A stretch of 64,000 nt of DNA from Aminiphilus circumscriptus DSM 16581 (GCF_000526375.1 NZ_JAFY01000007.1:682001-746000); one strand, 5' to 3'. Positions 1-8,347 are shown, counted from the stretch's first letter. Notes: a model not told the origin generated them from the sequence alone. A program made the numbers and translations.

Positions 1-1
1 C

Positions 2-475
2 ATGTCCGCCGTGGTCTATCTTTTTCTTGCCTGGAGTGGAGATGGCATTGATGTTGCAGAAATTCTCATTGCCGTCGCTCTTGGGGCGGTTATGTTCGCT
101 GCAAGTCGCACATGGATCTCCAAAAGCGAGTGGGCTTCGCAGAGCTTGAACCCCCTCCGTTGGGGACATTTTTTAGTCTACTTCTTCGGCCCCTTTCTCC
201 TCGGTTTGACCAAGGCAAATCTAGAGGTGGCCAAACTCGTCATCACCGGGAAGATCAGGCCTGGGATCGTCAAGGTCAACCCAAGGCTGAAAACTCCTGG
301 AGCGTTGACACTTTTGGCCAATTCCATCACGCTCACGCCGGGCACACTGACTGTGGACGTGAACGAGAGCGATGGCTATCTCTACATTCATTGGCTTGAC
401 GTCTCGAATACGTCGCCTTCAGAGGAAGAACTCTACGGATCTTTTGGAAAATGGGCAAGGAGGATTGCGGAATGA
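2..475 (+). CDS. mbhA: Membrane-bound hydrogenase subunit MbhA (MnhE/MrpE-like antiporter subunit), 5' end probably cut
   Basis: This is a small membrane protein of the MnhE/MrpE family, part of the Mrp-type cation/proton antiporter module of a respiratory [NiFe] hydrogenase. The visible product is 157 residues with two hydrophobic N-terminal segments, followed by the soluble MnhE-like C-terminal part (NSITLTPGT near residues 107-115). The first ATG is at base 2, and the first membrane helix looks about 8-10 residues short, so the true start may lie before the window. The stop overlaps the next start (ATGA). First gene of a 14-gene block that follows the Pyrococcus mbhA-N order. Confidence 0.88.
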   Translation: MSAVVYLFLAWSGDGIDVAEILIAVALGAVMFAASRTWISKSEWASQSLNPLRWGHFLVYFFGPFLLGLTKANLEVAKLVITGKIRPGIVKVNPRLKTPGALTLLANSITLTPGTLTVDVNESDGYLYIHWLDVSNTSPSEEELYGSFGKWARRIAE

Positions 476-732
476 GTACCGTCCTGTTCACGTGGGGAGC
501 GGCCCTCTTAGGAATCATGGCCCTTTTCATGTTCGGAAGGCTGATCGCCGGTCCCACGCTTCCTGATCGCGTTGTAGCTCTTGACGCCATGAACACCTTG
601 GCCATTGCCATTATGATCGTTCTCTCCGTGGTGTACGATTCGGTCGTCATGGTGGATGTCGCCATCGTCTATGCGGCCCTTTCCTTTGTGAGTACCCTGT
701 TTCTGGCCCGCTATATCGAAGGGGGGCAGTAG
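472..732 (+). CDS. mbhB: Membrane-bound hydrogenase subunit MbhB (MnhF/MrpF-like)
   Basis: An 86-residue protein with three predicted membrane helices, matching the MnhF/MrpF family of multisubunit Na+/H+ antiporters. The signature region RLIAGPTLPDRVVALD at about residues 22-37 is typical of MrpF. I chose the ATG at 472 because it overlaps the previous stop and has GGAGG a few bases upstream; an upstream in-frame ATG at 451 lies inside mbhA. It acts in the inner membrane as part of the ion-translocating arm of the hydrogenase. Confidence 0.92.
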   Translation: MSTVLFTWGAALLGIMALFMFGRLIAGPTLPDRVVALDAMNTLAIAIMIVLSVVYDSVVMVDVAIVYAALSFVSTLFLARYIEGGQ

Positions 733-734
733 AC

Positions 735-1103
735 GTGAACACTTTGATTGGCCTTCTCCTCGGCATCGGTATCGTTTTTAACTTTCTCGCGACGGTCGCG
801 TTGTATCGTTTTCCCGACGTCTATTCCCGTCTTCACGGAACAACGAAGTGTACTACCTTCGGCACGATCTTTACGTCTCTGTCGGTTCTCCTCTATGGGT
901 TTCTGCGATACGCGACAACGGGAGAACGGCGTTTCCTGACCCTTGGTGTTCACGTGATCATCACCATCCTCGCACTGCTGGTCACGAATGCCACAGGAGC
1001 CCATGCCATTGCACGCTCAGCCTATCGGAGCGGTGTAAGGCCTGTGTGCGCCGTTGTGGACAGGCTTCGTGAGGATGGAAGAAATGGAGGTGCCCTGTCG
1101 TGA
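735..1103 (+). CDS. mbhC: Membrane-bound hydrogenase subunit MbhC (MnhG/MrpG-like)
   Basis: A 122-residue MnhG/MrpG-family membrane protein. The stretch ALYRFPDVYSRLHGTTK at about residues 23-39 is the family hallmark, followed by two further hydrophobic segments. Translation starts at GTG 735, two bases after the mbhB stop, and the stop overlaps the next gene as GTGA. The charged C-terminal tail after about residue 95 is longer than in many MnhG proteins. Together with mbhA, B, F, G and H it makes up the Mrp antiporter half of the complex. Confidence 0.92.
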   Translation: MNTLIGLLLGIGIVFNFLATVALYRFPDVYSRLHGTTKCTTFGTIFTSLSVLLYGFLRYATTGERRFLTLGVHVIITILALLVTNATGAHAIARSAYRSGVRPVCAVVDRLREDGRNGGALS

Positions 1104-1375
1104 GCGAACATCTCGACAGCATCGTGCACCTCTCCGTGTTGTGTCTCATCGGTCTTTCCGGTTTTTTCGCCATATGGTTTCGGGACCTGCTCTCTTCGGT
1201 CATTTCTCTCTCCGTTTTGAGCCTCTTGCTCTCGGTGGAATTTTACATTCTTCAAGCTCCTGATGTCGCTATCGCCGAGGCGGGGATCGGTGCAGGGCTC
1301 AGCATGGCCATTTATGTTCTCGCGCTTCGGGTGATCCGAAAGACGACAGTGCAGCGAAGGGAGGATTCTCGATGA
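1100..1375 (+). CDS. mbhD: Membrane-bound hydrogenase subunit MbhD (DUF4040/MrpA C-terminal-like)
   Basis: A 91-residue protein with three hydrophobic segments. It corresponds to the DUF4040 (MbhD) region that forms part of the C-terminal end of MrpA in conventional Mrp antiporters and is encoded separately in Mbh operons. The conserved core QAPDVAIAEAGIGAG is at about residues 52-66, with its acidic residues in a membrane helix. Start GTG 1100 overlaps the mbhC stop by four bases, which points to coupled translation. It sits directly before mbhE, as in Pyrococcus. Confidence 0.88.
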   Translation: MSEHLDSIVHLSVLCLIGLSGFFAIWFRDLLSSVISLSVLSLLLSVEFYILQAPDVAIAEAGIGAGLSMAIYVLALRVIRKTTVQRREDSR

Positions 1376-1644
1376 GATATCGCATCGTTTTTCTCGTAGC
1401 GGTGCTCGTCATTTCCGGAGTGCTGTGGGGTGCCATGGATGCCGTTCATCCCTTCGGAGAACCCAACGCTCCTCTCATGGACGACTATTTCCTCGGCTCG
1501 GCACAATCTGAGCGGGCAGTCAACAATGTAGTGACGGCCATCGTGTTTGACTACAGGGGATTCGACACTCTCGGAGAGGCGGCTGTCCTCTTCACGGCGG
1601 TCTGTTCCATCGCGATCCTGTTTCGGGGGAAAGGGGAACACTGA
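1372..1644 (+). CDS. mbhE: Membrane-bound hydrogenase subunit MbhE
   Basis: A 90-residue protein with an N-terminal helix, an extracytoplasmic loop and a second helix (AVLFTAVCSIAILF near the C-terminus). The pattern TAIVFDYRGFDTLGE at about residues 55-69 is characteristic of MbhE and of the equivalent C-terminal stretch of MrpA. The start ATG overlaps the mbhD stop (ATGA), and the stop is directly followed by the mbhF start. Identification rests on this motif plus its exact place in the operon. Confidence 0.87.
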   Translation: MRYRIVFLVAVLVISGVLWGAMDAVHPFGEPNAPLMDDYFLGSAQSERAVNNVVTAIVFDYRGFDTLGEAAVLFTAVCSIAILFRGKGEH

Positions 1645-2145
1645 ATGCGCCCTCTTTCCGTCATCGTACGAACCGTCTGTAATGTCTTTGCGTGGTTCAT
1701 GGTAGTGTACGGGACCTATATCATCGTCCACGGGCATCTTTCTCCCGGAGGCGGATTTCAAGGCGGTGCCGTCGTCGCTACCTTCATTGCGTTTCTTCTC
1801 GTCGCCCATGGCGGCGGCAAGGTCTTCGGATGGGTACGCAAGGGAGTGTACACCGCTCTGGAGCAAACCGGACTGCTGCTCTTCATCGGTGCGGGGTTTC
1901 TCGGAATCGGAACGACCTTCTTCTACAATGTCCTCGCAAAGCGGGGAGGGCTGTTTGGAGCGACGGTACCGCTCGGACCCAATGCGGGCGTTCTCAACAG
2001 TTCCGGAACGATTGCCCTGGCGAACATCGCAGTGGGGCTTGAGGTTGTGGGGGGACTCTCGCTCATCCTTCTCTACATGAGCAAGGCGTCGCTTTCTTCT
2101 CCGAAAGAAGAGACGCAGGGAAAGGAGGCCGGTCATGATCGGTAG
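1645..2145 (+). CDS. mbhF: Membrane-bound hydrogenase subunit MbhF (MnhB/MrpB-like)
   Basis: A 166-residue MnhB/MrpB-family membrane protein with four hydrophobic segments. The family signature HGHLSPGGGFQGGAVVA is clear at about residues 30-46. It begins at the base after the mbhE stop and overlaps mbhG by 11 bases. In the known Mbh and Mrp structures this subunit packs against MrpC/MbhG and MbhH and contributes to the ion path; that role is taken from the family. Confidence 0.93.
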   Translation: MRPLSVIVRTVCNVFAWFMVVYGTYIIVHGHLSPGGGFQGGAVVATFIAFLLVAHGGGKVFGWVRKGVYTALEQTGLLLFIGAGFLGIGTTFFYNVLAKRGGLFGATVPLGPNAGVLNSSGTIALANIAVGLEVVGGLSLILLYMSKASLSSPKEETQGKEAGHDR

Positions 2146-2482
2146 CCTTCCCTATCTCATCGTGGGTCTCCTTTTTCTGTTCGGTCTTTATGCGGTGGTT
2201 TTCGAAAGAAATCTGATAAAAATCGCCATCGGTATCTCCGTGATCGAGGCAGCGACGAACATGTTTCTTATCGTTCTCGGCTATCGAACGGGCGGGCGGA
2301 TTCCCGTCTTCACTCTTGCGGGAGAGAGCAAGGTTCTCGTACTCCCAACACCACAGGCGCTGACACTGACGGCTATCGTCATCGGCATGGCCACCACGGC
2401 GCTCATGCTGTCGCTCATCATGGTTCTCTATCGTCATTACGGAACACTCGACGTCAGGGAGATAAGGAGGCTGCGAGGATGA
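2135..2482 (+). CDS. mbhG: Membrane-bound hydrogenase subunit MbhG (MnhC/NuoK-like)
   Basis: A 115-residue protein with three membrane helices, homologous to MrpC/MnhC and to NuoK of complex I. The conserved segment PQALTLTAIVIGMATTAL at about residues 71-88 is the NuoK/MnhC signature. Its ATG lies 11 bases inside mbhF behind AAAGGAGG, and its stop overlaps the mbhH start. It is part of the proton/sodium translocating arm. Confidence 0.93.
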   Translation: MIGSLPYLIVGLLFLFGLYAVVFERNLIKIAIGISVIEAATNMFLIVLGYRTGGRIPVFTLAGESKVLVLPTPQALTLTAIVIGMATTALMLSLIMVLYRHYGTLDVREIRRLRG

Positions 2483-4044
2483 ACTGGTACGATCATCTCC
2501 CCGCTCTGGTGCTTGCCGTTCCCCTTCTGGGAGCCTTCGGCGCACCTGTTCTGGGACTGAGCGGTCGATACGCCCGCAACGCATGGTTTGTCCTCATCTC
2601 CGCCTGTACAGCGGCACTTGCGCTGCTGCTCTGGCAAAAAGCATCCATGAACGGCGTGTTTGTCTACGTTCTCGGAGCAGAGAGCTGGAAACTCGCTCTG
2701 CCATCGGGGATGAGCTTGCCGATCCGGATCATTCTGGAAGTAGATTCATTCAGTGCGCTCATGGCTGTTATCGGCAGCATCGCGTCTTTCGCGGGGACAC
2801 TCTTTTCCCTTCGCTTCATGGAGCGTTTTTCTGGGCTGGACAAGTTCGTTGCCCTTTATTTTCTGCTTACAACAGGCATGTTGGGTATGGAACTCACGGG
2901 TGATCTTTTCAATTTCTTCGTCTTTCTCGAGATTGCCTCCGTTGCCTCGTTCGGTCTCGTGGCTTTCTGGAGGGACCGCCCGGAAGCGGTGGAGGCCAGC
3001 TTCAAGTACATGCTGATCTCCACGGTGGGAGCACTCTTCGTCCTTCTGGCTGTCGGGCTCTTCTACGGAAGATACAACGCGGTGAACATGGCCGCGGTAG
3101 GACAGATGCTCCATTTGGGACTCCCGGAAAAAGCTGCGCTGGCTCTTCTCGTGGCAGCGCTCGCCATGAAGTGCGGTTCCGTACCCATGCACATGTGGAC
3201 CCCCGACGCCTACGCGGAAGCTCCGGCGGGTGTCACTTGCCTTCTCGTTGCCGTGAGCCAGGCATCGCTCTACGGCCTTTTCCGGGTTTGCTTTTCCATT
3301 TATGGCATGAGCATTGGCAGTAGCGTCGTTCCCTGGACCATCATCGTTCTGGGGCTTCTCTCCATGTTCATCGGCGTGACCATGGCGGTGATACAGAAGG
3401 ATGTCAAGCGACTCATGGCATATCATTCCGTCTCCCAGGTCGGTTACATTCTGCTCGGATTGGGAGTGGGCCTGTTGGCCCTGAAAGATGCGAAAGCCAT
3501 GGCGGACTACGGGTTCACCGCCATTCAAGGTGGAATCTTTCATCTCATGAACTACACCATGTACAAGGGACTCCTCTTCCTTGTGGCGGGCGCACTCGCT
3601 TATGCAGCCAAGAGCAGGAATCTCAACGAGCTGGGTGGACTCGCCCACGCCATGCCACATACCACGTTCATGTTCATCATCGCTGCCGCGGCCATTGCCG
3701 GTCTTCCTCCTTTCAACGGATTCGTATCCAAACTGCTCATCTACGAATCCACCTTCGCCGTGCACCCATTTCTTCCTGTAGTGGCCATGGTCACCTCCGT
3801 GCTGACCCTCGCGTCTTTCGTGAAGGTCTTTCAGACGGCGTTCCTGGGACCACGGAGAAGTCGGCTCGCCGAGGTGGAGGAAGTACCGGGTACAATGCTG
3901 CTCGGGATGTTCTCCCTGACGCTCGTCGTCCTCGGGCTCTCTCTTTTTCCGACCTGGTCCATGGCCCATATCATCGAGCCGGCAGCCAAAGCCCTCGTTG
4001 ATCAAGCCGGCTACATTCGGGCAGTTATGGGGGGTGGTCTCTGA
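2479..4044 (+). CDS. mbhH: Membrane-bound hydrogenase subunit MbhH (MnhD/NuoN-like ion-translocating subunit)
   Basis: A 521-residue, roughly 14-helix antiporter-like protein of the MrpD/NuoL/M/N family, the main ion-pumping subunit of the membrane arm. Visible family residues include a membrane glutamate in FLEIASVASF (Glu151), a lysine in MKCGSVPMHMW (Lys231), and the HMWTPDAYAEAP loop. The length matches MbhH/MnhD (about 500). The start ATG overlaps the mbhG stop, and the stop overlaps the mbhI start by one base. No frameshift or missing key residue was seen. Confidence 0.94.
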   Translation: MNWYDHLPALVLAVPLLGAFGAPVLGLSGRYARNAWFVLISACTAALALLLWQKASMNGVFVYVLGAESWKLALPSGMSLPIRIILEVDSFSALMAVIGSIASFAGTLFSLRFMERFSGLDKFVALYFLLTTGMLGMELTGDLFNFFVFLEIASVASFGLVAFWRDRPEAVEASFKYMLISTVGALFVLLAVGLFYGRYNAVNMAAVGQMLHLGLPEKAALALLVAALAMKCGSVPMHMWTPDAYAEAPAGVTCLLVAVSQASLYGLFRVCFSIYGMSIGSSVVPWTIIVLGLLSMFIGVTMAVIQKDVKRLMAYHSVSQVGYILLGLGVGLLALKDAKAMADYGFTAIQGGIFHLMNYTMYKGLLFLVAGALAYAAKSRNLNELGGLAHAMPHTTFMFIIAAAAIAGLPPFNGFVSKLLIYESTFAVHPFLPVVAMVTSVLTLASFVKVFQTAFLGPRRSRLAEVEEVPGTMLLGMFSLTLVVLGLSLFPTWSMAHIIEPAAKALVDQAGYIRAVMGGGL

Positions 4045-4382
4045 TGTGGCCCAAGATCCATTCCGGATTCGGGTATTGGGATGTCGTGAGTTGGCTGGCG
4101 TTCTTTTTCATCGTCTCGGTCTTCGTGTTGTGGTTTCGATCCCAGGGACGCTCGGACTACAAGGAGGGAACGGAGCAAGACGACATCTTTTTCTGCGGCA
4201 ATGACGTCCCGGAAAAAGGGGAGGATTATGCGGTTCCTGCAAGTGGAGCCTATTGGGGGTTCACCAAAGCGCTGTCCGGATTCTACGAACTGCTCACGGC
4301 GTGGCACAGTGGCATTGCCACCGAGTACACGGGCTACCTCGTTGTCTTCACCGCGCTGATGCTTTCTTTGGCGCTCTTGTAG
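4044..4382 (+). CDS. mbhI: Membrane-bound hydrogenase subunit MbhI
   Basis: A 112-residue protein with a helix near the N-terminus (residues about 15-32), a hydrophilic middle and a C-terminal helix. MbhI links the antiporter module to the hydrogenase module in Pyrococcus and is poorly conserved. The hydrophilic stretch with DIFFCGNDVPEKGEDY resembles the loop seen in MbhI/MbxI-type proteins. The assignment leans on its position between mbhH and mbhJ, its size and its two-helix pattern. The start shares a base with the mbhH stop. Confidence 0.8.
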   Translation: MWPKIHSGFGYWDVVSWLAFFFIVSVFVLWFRSQGRSDYKEGTEQDDIFFCGNDVPEKGEDYAVPASGAYWGFTKALSGFYELLTAWHSGIATEYTGYLVVFTALMLSLALL

Positions 4383-4392
4383 GAGGTCGGCA

Positions 4393-4896
4393 ATGAAACC
4401 TGAAAAACATCTCGAAGTGTTGCCAAAGTCAATCTGGGTTTTTCACTGCAACAGCGGCTCCTGTAATGGTTGCGACATTGAAATTGTTGCGACCATCTCA
4501 CCCCGTTATGATATTGAACGTTTCGGCATGAAACTTGTCGGAACGCCTCGTCACGCCGATGCACTCCTCGTCACGGGACCGGTGACGAAATACATGACCG
4601 ATCGTCTGCGTCGTATCTACGCTCAAATTCCCGACCCGAAGGTTGTCATCGTTGTTGGAAACTGCGGCTGCTCCGGGGATGTCTTTTACAAATCCTACAA
4701 TCTGGACGGCCCCGTGGACAACATCATCCCCGTCGATGTCTATGTCAACGGATGCCCACCACGACCGGAAGCGATCATCGAGGGTGTTGCAAAGGCCGTT
4801 CTCAAGCTGGAGAAGATACGGGAAACGCTTACGGTTCCGAAGGAGACTCCGGTCGTTTCCGCGGAACCGGAGGAGGAGTACATTCATGACGCGTAA
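4393..4896 (+). CDS. mbhJ: [NiFe] hydrogenase small subunit MbhJ (NuoB-like)
   Basis: A 167-residue electron-transfer subunit homologous to NuoB/PSST. It holds the proximal [4Fe-4S] cluster next to the NiFe site. Cysteine motifs are visible: C19-x4-C24-x2-C27 (CNSGSCNGCDIE), GNCGC near residue 91, and NGCPPRPE near residue 119. An AGGAGG site precedes ATG 4393. The product is cytoplasmic and membrane-associated. The last 11 bases overlap mbhK. The C-terminal 25 residues are acidic and proline-rich and beyond the usual core. Confidence 0.94.
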   Translation: MKPEKHLEVLPKSIWVFHCNSGSCNGCDIEIVATISPRYDIERFGMKLVGTPRHADALLVTGPVTKYMTDRLRRIYAQIPDPKVVIVVGNCGCSGDVFYKSYNLDGPVDNIIPVDVYVNGCPPRPEAIIEGVAKAVLKLEKIRETLTVPKETPVVSAEPEEEYIHDA

Positions 4897-5443
4897 ATCG
4901 TGGACTTCACACAGCGAAGAAAGTCGTTCCCCTGAAGATGTCCTGGGCATTCTCAAGGAAAAACTTCAGGATCGCCTCGAAGCGTTCGAACTACGGCCGA
5001 AAAAGGAAGCCGGAAGAGAAGAGCACCCTCTGATCCACGACATCTGGATCACGGTACGAAAGGATGCATTTTTGTCCCTTGTGGACGAACTGTTCTTTTT
5101 TGATTTTCCCCACTTTCACGTGCTTTCCACAGACGACTCGGGAGATCACATTCTTTTCGTCTACCATTTTTCCCTTTTCCGCAGTGCAGGGCGAGGGAAA
5201 CACCTTGGAGTCAATGTACGCGTCCGCATTCCCAAAGAAGATCTCACCATGCCCTCACTCTGGGAACGAATTCCAGGAGTCGAATACAGCGAACGAGAGG
5301 CGAGGGAGATACTGGGTGTGGCGTTTGAGGGCCTTCCGAATCAATCGCCGCTTCTCCTTCCCGAGAACTGGGATACATCGATCAAGCCCATGCGGCGCGA
5401 TGAGACCGGCCCCAGGGAAGAACACATCCGCCATCTGTCGTAG
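4886..5443 (+). CDS. mbhK: Hydrogenase subunit MbhK (NuoC/30-kDa-like)
   Basis: A 185-residue protein of the complex I 30-kDa (NuoC) family, a structural partner of the catalytic subunit. The conserved C-terminal block PSLWERIPGVEYSEREAREILGV is at about residues 111-133. I chose ATG 4886, directly behind GGAGGAGG and overlapping mbhJ by 11 bases; the open frame runs further upstream inside mbhJ but without a credible start. The first 45 residues are charged and not family-typical. Confidence 0.9.
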   Translation: MTRKSWTSHSEESRSPEDVLGILKEKLQDRLEAFELRPKKEAGREEHPLIHDIWITVRKDAFLSLVDELFFFDFPHFHVLSTDDSGDHILFVYHFSLFRSAGRGKHLGVNVRVRIPKEDLTMPSLWERIPGVEYSEREAREILGVAFEGLPNQSPLLLPENWDTSIKPMRRDETGPREEHIRHLS

Positions 5444-5463
5444 CAGGGGGAGGGGAATAGCCT

Positions 5464-6699
5464 ATGGCACAAGGAAAGACGACCTATCGGGTTCCCATCG
5501 GCCCCGTGCATGTCGGACTCAAAGAACCCATCACGGCATGGCTTGATGTCGACGGAGAGCGCATCATCCAGGCAACAATCAGACCGGGTGCTATTCATCG
5601 CGGCATCGAATTCATGGCCCGGGATCGGAACCCGATTCAGGTGATCTATCTGGCGGAACGTGTGTGCGGCATTTGTTCATTTTCACACATCACCTGCTTC
5701 GTTCGCGCCGTGGAGGATGCGGCGAAGATCCCCGTACCTCGCCGTGCCCAGTACATCCGGTCTCTTCTTCTGGAGTTAGAACGGGTGCATTCCCACATCC
5801 TCTGGGCGGGAGTCGCCTGTTATACCATCGGGTACGATTCCGCCTTTCATTTGGGGATGCAGCTCCGGGAAAAGGTGATGGATGTCCTTGAAGCCTTGAC
5901 CGGCAACCGCGTGAACTATGGTGTGGGAACAGTGGGTGGTGTGCGCCGCGATATCACACCCGAAGTGGCAAGAGCCATTCGGGACATGTTGGACTATTAC
6001 CGGAGCAACATCGCCACTTTCACCGATGTTGTGTTCGACGACCCCGTGGCGCTTGCACGCATGCGCCATGTTGGGACTCTCTCTCTCCAGGAGGCGATGC
6101 GGTATTGCGCTCTGGGGCCGACGGCCCGAGGATCCGGGCTCAGGATTGATCTCCGCTGGTCCGCTCCCTACGAGGCCTACGGAGATTTGGACGTGATTCC
6201 CATCGTTCCCCAGGATTATCTCGGAAAGAGCCATGGGGATGTCTACGATCGCTTTTTTGTCCGCGCCACGGAGATTCACCAGTCTCTGGATCTTATCGAA
6301 CGCTGCCTCGATGGTCTTCCATCCGGTGAACTTATGTGGGAACCAAAACTGCCGAAGCTACTGAACTATCTGAAGCAGGCCGATGGGGAAGGAATCGGGT
6401 CCATCGAGGCGCCTAGAGGAGACGACACGCATGTCGTACGCCTTACCAAAGGCACGGAAACGATCACGTGGTGGAAAGTGCGGGCTCCCACCTACTCAAA
6501 TGCCATCTCCTGGCCCCTGATGTTCCGGGAACAGGAACTGGCTGATGCACCCCTGATTCTCAACAGTGTCGATCCCTGTATTTCCTGTATGGAGAGGGTT
6601 CTCGTCACCGACCGTGCCGCAGAACGCGAGGAAGTGTTGGTTAAACAGGAATTGACCGAACGCTGTCGGGAAAAGACGAGGAGGCTGATGCGGCAATGA
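5464..6699 (+). CDS. mbhL: [NiFe] hydrogenase catalytic large subunit MbhL (NuoD-like)
   Basis: A 411-residue large subunit of a group 4 [NiFe] hydrogenase that reduces protons with electrons from ferredoxin. Both nickel-binding CxxC pairs are intact: RVCGIC with Cys68 and Cys71, and DPCISC with Cys372 and Cys375. The intact second pair argues for a true hydrogenase rather than the related sulfur reductase (Mbx/Mbs), in which that pair is lost. No C-terminal processing extension is obvious; about 36 residues follow the last cysteine. GGGGAGGGG precedes ATG 5464. The stop overlaps mbhM. Confidence 0.95.
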   Translation: MAQGKTTYRVPIGPVHVGLKEPITAWLDVDGERIIQATIRPGAIHRGIEFMARDRNPIQVIYLAERVCGICSFSHITCFVRAVEDAAKIPVPRRAQYIRSLLLELERVHSHILWAGVACYTIGYDSAFHLGMQLREKVMDVLEALTGNRVNYGVGTVGGVRRDITPEVARAIRDMLDYYRSNIATFTDVVFDDPVALARMRHVGTLSLQEAMRYCALGPTARGSGLRIDLRWSAPYEAYGDLDVIPIVPQDYLGKSHGDVYDRFFVRATEIHQSLDLIERCLDGLPSGELMWEPKLPKLLNYLKQADGEGIGSIEAPRGDDTHVVRLTKGTETITWWKVRAPTYSNAISWPLMFREQELADAPLILNSVDPCISCMERVLVTDRAAEREEVLVKQELTERCREKTRRLMRQ

Positions 6700-7688
6700 C
6701 CCTTTTCTTGATGAAAACCGTCTCGGGAACGGCGTTGATCCTTCTCGCCTCCGTGGTGGCACTGGTATTCGACGGTGTGGACAGAATCGTTCATGCCCGA
6801 ATGCAGAATCGACTCGGACCACCTGTCTTTCAGCCTTTCTACGACCTGCTGAAACTCATGGGAAAAGAAAACATCGTTCCTCGAGCCGCATTGGCGTGGC
6901 TTTTCAACGGAGCTCCGTGGGTGGCCTGCGTGTCCGCCATGATGATTTTCCTTTATATCCCCGTAGGATCCCTTCCTCCCATTCTTGGAGGGGAGGGTGA
7001 TCTTGTGTTGATTCTCTATCTGTTCGCCCTCTCCGCCGTCGCTATGGTGGTGGGCGGCTTCTCCAGCGGTTCTCCCTACGCGAACGTAGGTGCCCAGCGA
7101 GAAATGGTCCTCATGATGAGTTACGAGGCCCCTCTTGCAACGGTCATCTGTACTCTCGCTTGGATCGCCTACAGAACGGGCATGCCCGGCGAACCTTTCA
7201 ATCTGGAATCTTTTGTGGGGATTCCCGTGTGGCAAATGGTGGGAAAAACCGGTTTCCTCGGCCTTCTTGTACTTCTGGGGACGCTTCTTGCCGTCGTGCC
7301 CGCAGAGGTGGGAAAATCACCCATGGATATTCCCGAGGCCAAAACGGAAATCCTGGAGGGGCTCATTGCGGAATATTCGGGGAGAAATCTCGCGCTGCTG
7401 AAGATGACCTTTGCTGTTCGGACGCTTGCCATGTGCGGTGTCGTGGTATCTCTCTTCTTCCCGTGGTCACTGGCCCGCTTTCTCGGCATGAGCAGCATAA
7501 TCGCTTTTGCCGTGGACTTTCTCTGGTTCTGGATGAAGGTCTTTCTCGTGCAGATGGTAAGTGTTACGCTCGTGCGCACCTCGCTGGGACGTCTCAAGAT
7601 CTGGCAAGCCTCCAAATTCTACTGGGTTCACGTTTCGGGCCTCGCGCTGGCAGGTATGCTTCTCGTCTCCCTGGACACTCTGGTGTGA
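6696..7688 (+). CDS. mbhM: Hydrogenase membrane anchor subunit MbhM (NuoH-like)
   Basis: A 330-residue, about eight-helix protein of the NuoH/HyfC/EchB family that anchors the hydrogenase to the membrane. Typical features are RMQNRLGPPVFQPFYDLLK at about residues 34-52 and EVGKSPMDIPEAKTEILEG at about residues 204-222, a loop rich in acidic residues facing the cytoplasm. It overlaps the mbhL stop as ATGA. Length and helix content match the family. Confidence 0.94.
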   Translation: MTLFLMKTVSGTALILLASVVALVFDGVDRIVHARMQNRLGPPVFQPFYDLLKLMGKENIVPRAALAWLFNGAPWVACVSAMMIFLYIPVGSLPPILGGEGDLVLILYLFALSAVAMVVGGFSSGSPYANVGAQREMVLMMSYEAPLATVICTLAWIAYRTGMPGEPFNLESFVGIPVWQMVGKTGFLGLLVLLGTLLAVVPAEVGKSPMDIPEAKTEILEGLIAEYSGRNLALLKMTFAVRTLAMCGVVVSLFFPWSLARFLGMSSIIAFAVDFLWFWMKVFLVQMVSVTLVRTSLGRLKIWQASKFYWVHVSGLALAGMLLVSLDTLV

Positions 7689-7703
7689 GGAGGAAGTTCG
7701 ACC

Positions 7704-8339
7704 ATGTTGAATCGCATGATGCTCCAGGTTCTCCGACAACTGAGCGAACCGACCTTCACGAACCCCTTTCCCTTTCCGCACATGCCGGAGCATCTCGGCC
7801 ATGCCCTGCGTGCGGCAGCAGAGGGGGTAGTGGACATTGTCCCTCCCGTGAGCGTCCCTCCGCGGTTTCGGGGGCGCATTGCCTATGACCGTTCCGCCTG
7901 CATCGGCTGTCGGCTTTGTCAGAAAGTTTGCCCTGCCAACGCCATCACGTTTCTGCCAGAGGAAAAGAAAGTGATCTTCCACGTCGATCGATGTTGTTTT
8001 TGCGAACAGTGCACGGAGATCTGTCCCGTCAACTGTATCTGGATGACTGATGAATGTCTCAACTCTACCTATGATCGCATCGGAGAGATCGTTCGCGATT
8101 CCGGCCCGAGAAATCCTGCCACGCAGGCAACCACTTCGGAGGCGGAGGACGAACAGCCCCGTTCTCCCTACGAGGTAGACTCGGATGCGTGCATTGGCTG
8201 CACGAAATGTGCAAAGGTCTGTCCTACTCAAGCCATCTCGGGAAAAATCAAGGAAAAGCACCGAATTGACGAGGTCAAATGCGTTGGTTGCGCCGCCTGC
8301 GCCGACGCCTGCCCTAAAAACGCCATTCACCCGAAGTGA
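7704..8339 (+). CDS. mbhN: Ferredoxin-type hydrogenase subunit MbhN (NuoI-like) with four [4Fe-4S] motifs
   Basis: A 211-residue iron-sulfur subunit that passes electrons from ferredoxin to MbhJ. The first half is NuoI/MbhN-like with two C-x2-C-x2-C-x3-C motifs (Cys66/69/72/76 and Cys97/100/103/107). A linker of about 50 polar residues then leads to two further complete motifs (Cys163/166/169/173 and Cys193/196/199/203). Archaeal MbhN is about 140 residues with two clusters, so the C-terminal half looks like an added 2[4Fe-4S] ferredoxin domain. Start ATG 7704 has GAGGAGG upstream. Last gene before a terminator. Confidence 0.92.
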   Translation: MLNRMMLQVLRQLSEPTFTNPFPFPHMPEHLGHALRAAAEGVVDIVPPVSVPPRFRGRIAYDRSACIGCRLCQKVCPANAITFLPEEKKVIFHVDRCCFCEQCTEICPVNCIWMTDECLNSTYDRIGEIVRDSGPRNPATQATTSEAEDEQPRSPYEVDSDACIGCTKCAKVCPTQAISGKIKEKHRIDEVKCVGCAACADACPKNAIHPK

Positions 8340-8347
8340 TGTTCTTT

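Noticed and set aside
2746-4005. A 419-codon antisense open frame opposite mbhH
   Set aside because: It is a shadow of a well-supported membrane protein, with a hydrophilic biased sequence and no family similarity.
5464-6699. MbhL as a sulfur reductase (Mbx/Mbs) subunit
   Set aside because: Both CxxC pairs are intact. The reductase type has lost the second pair.
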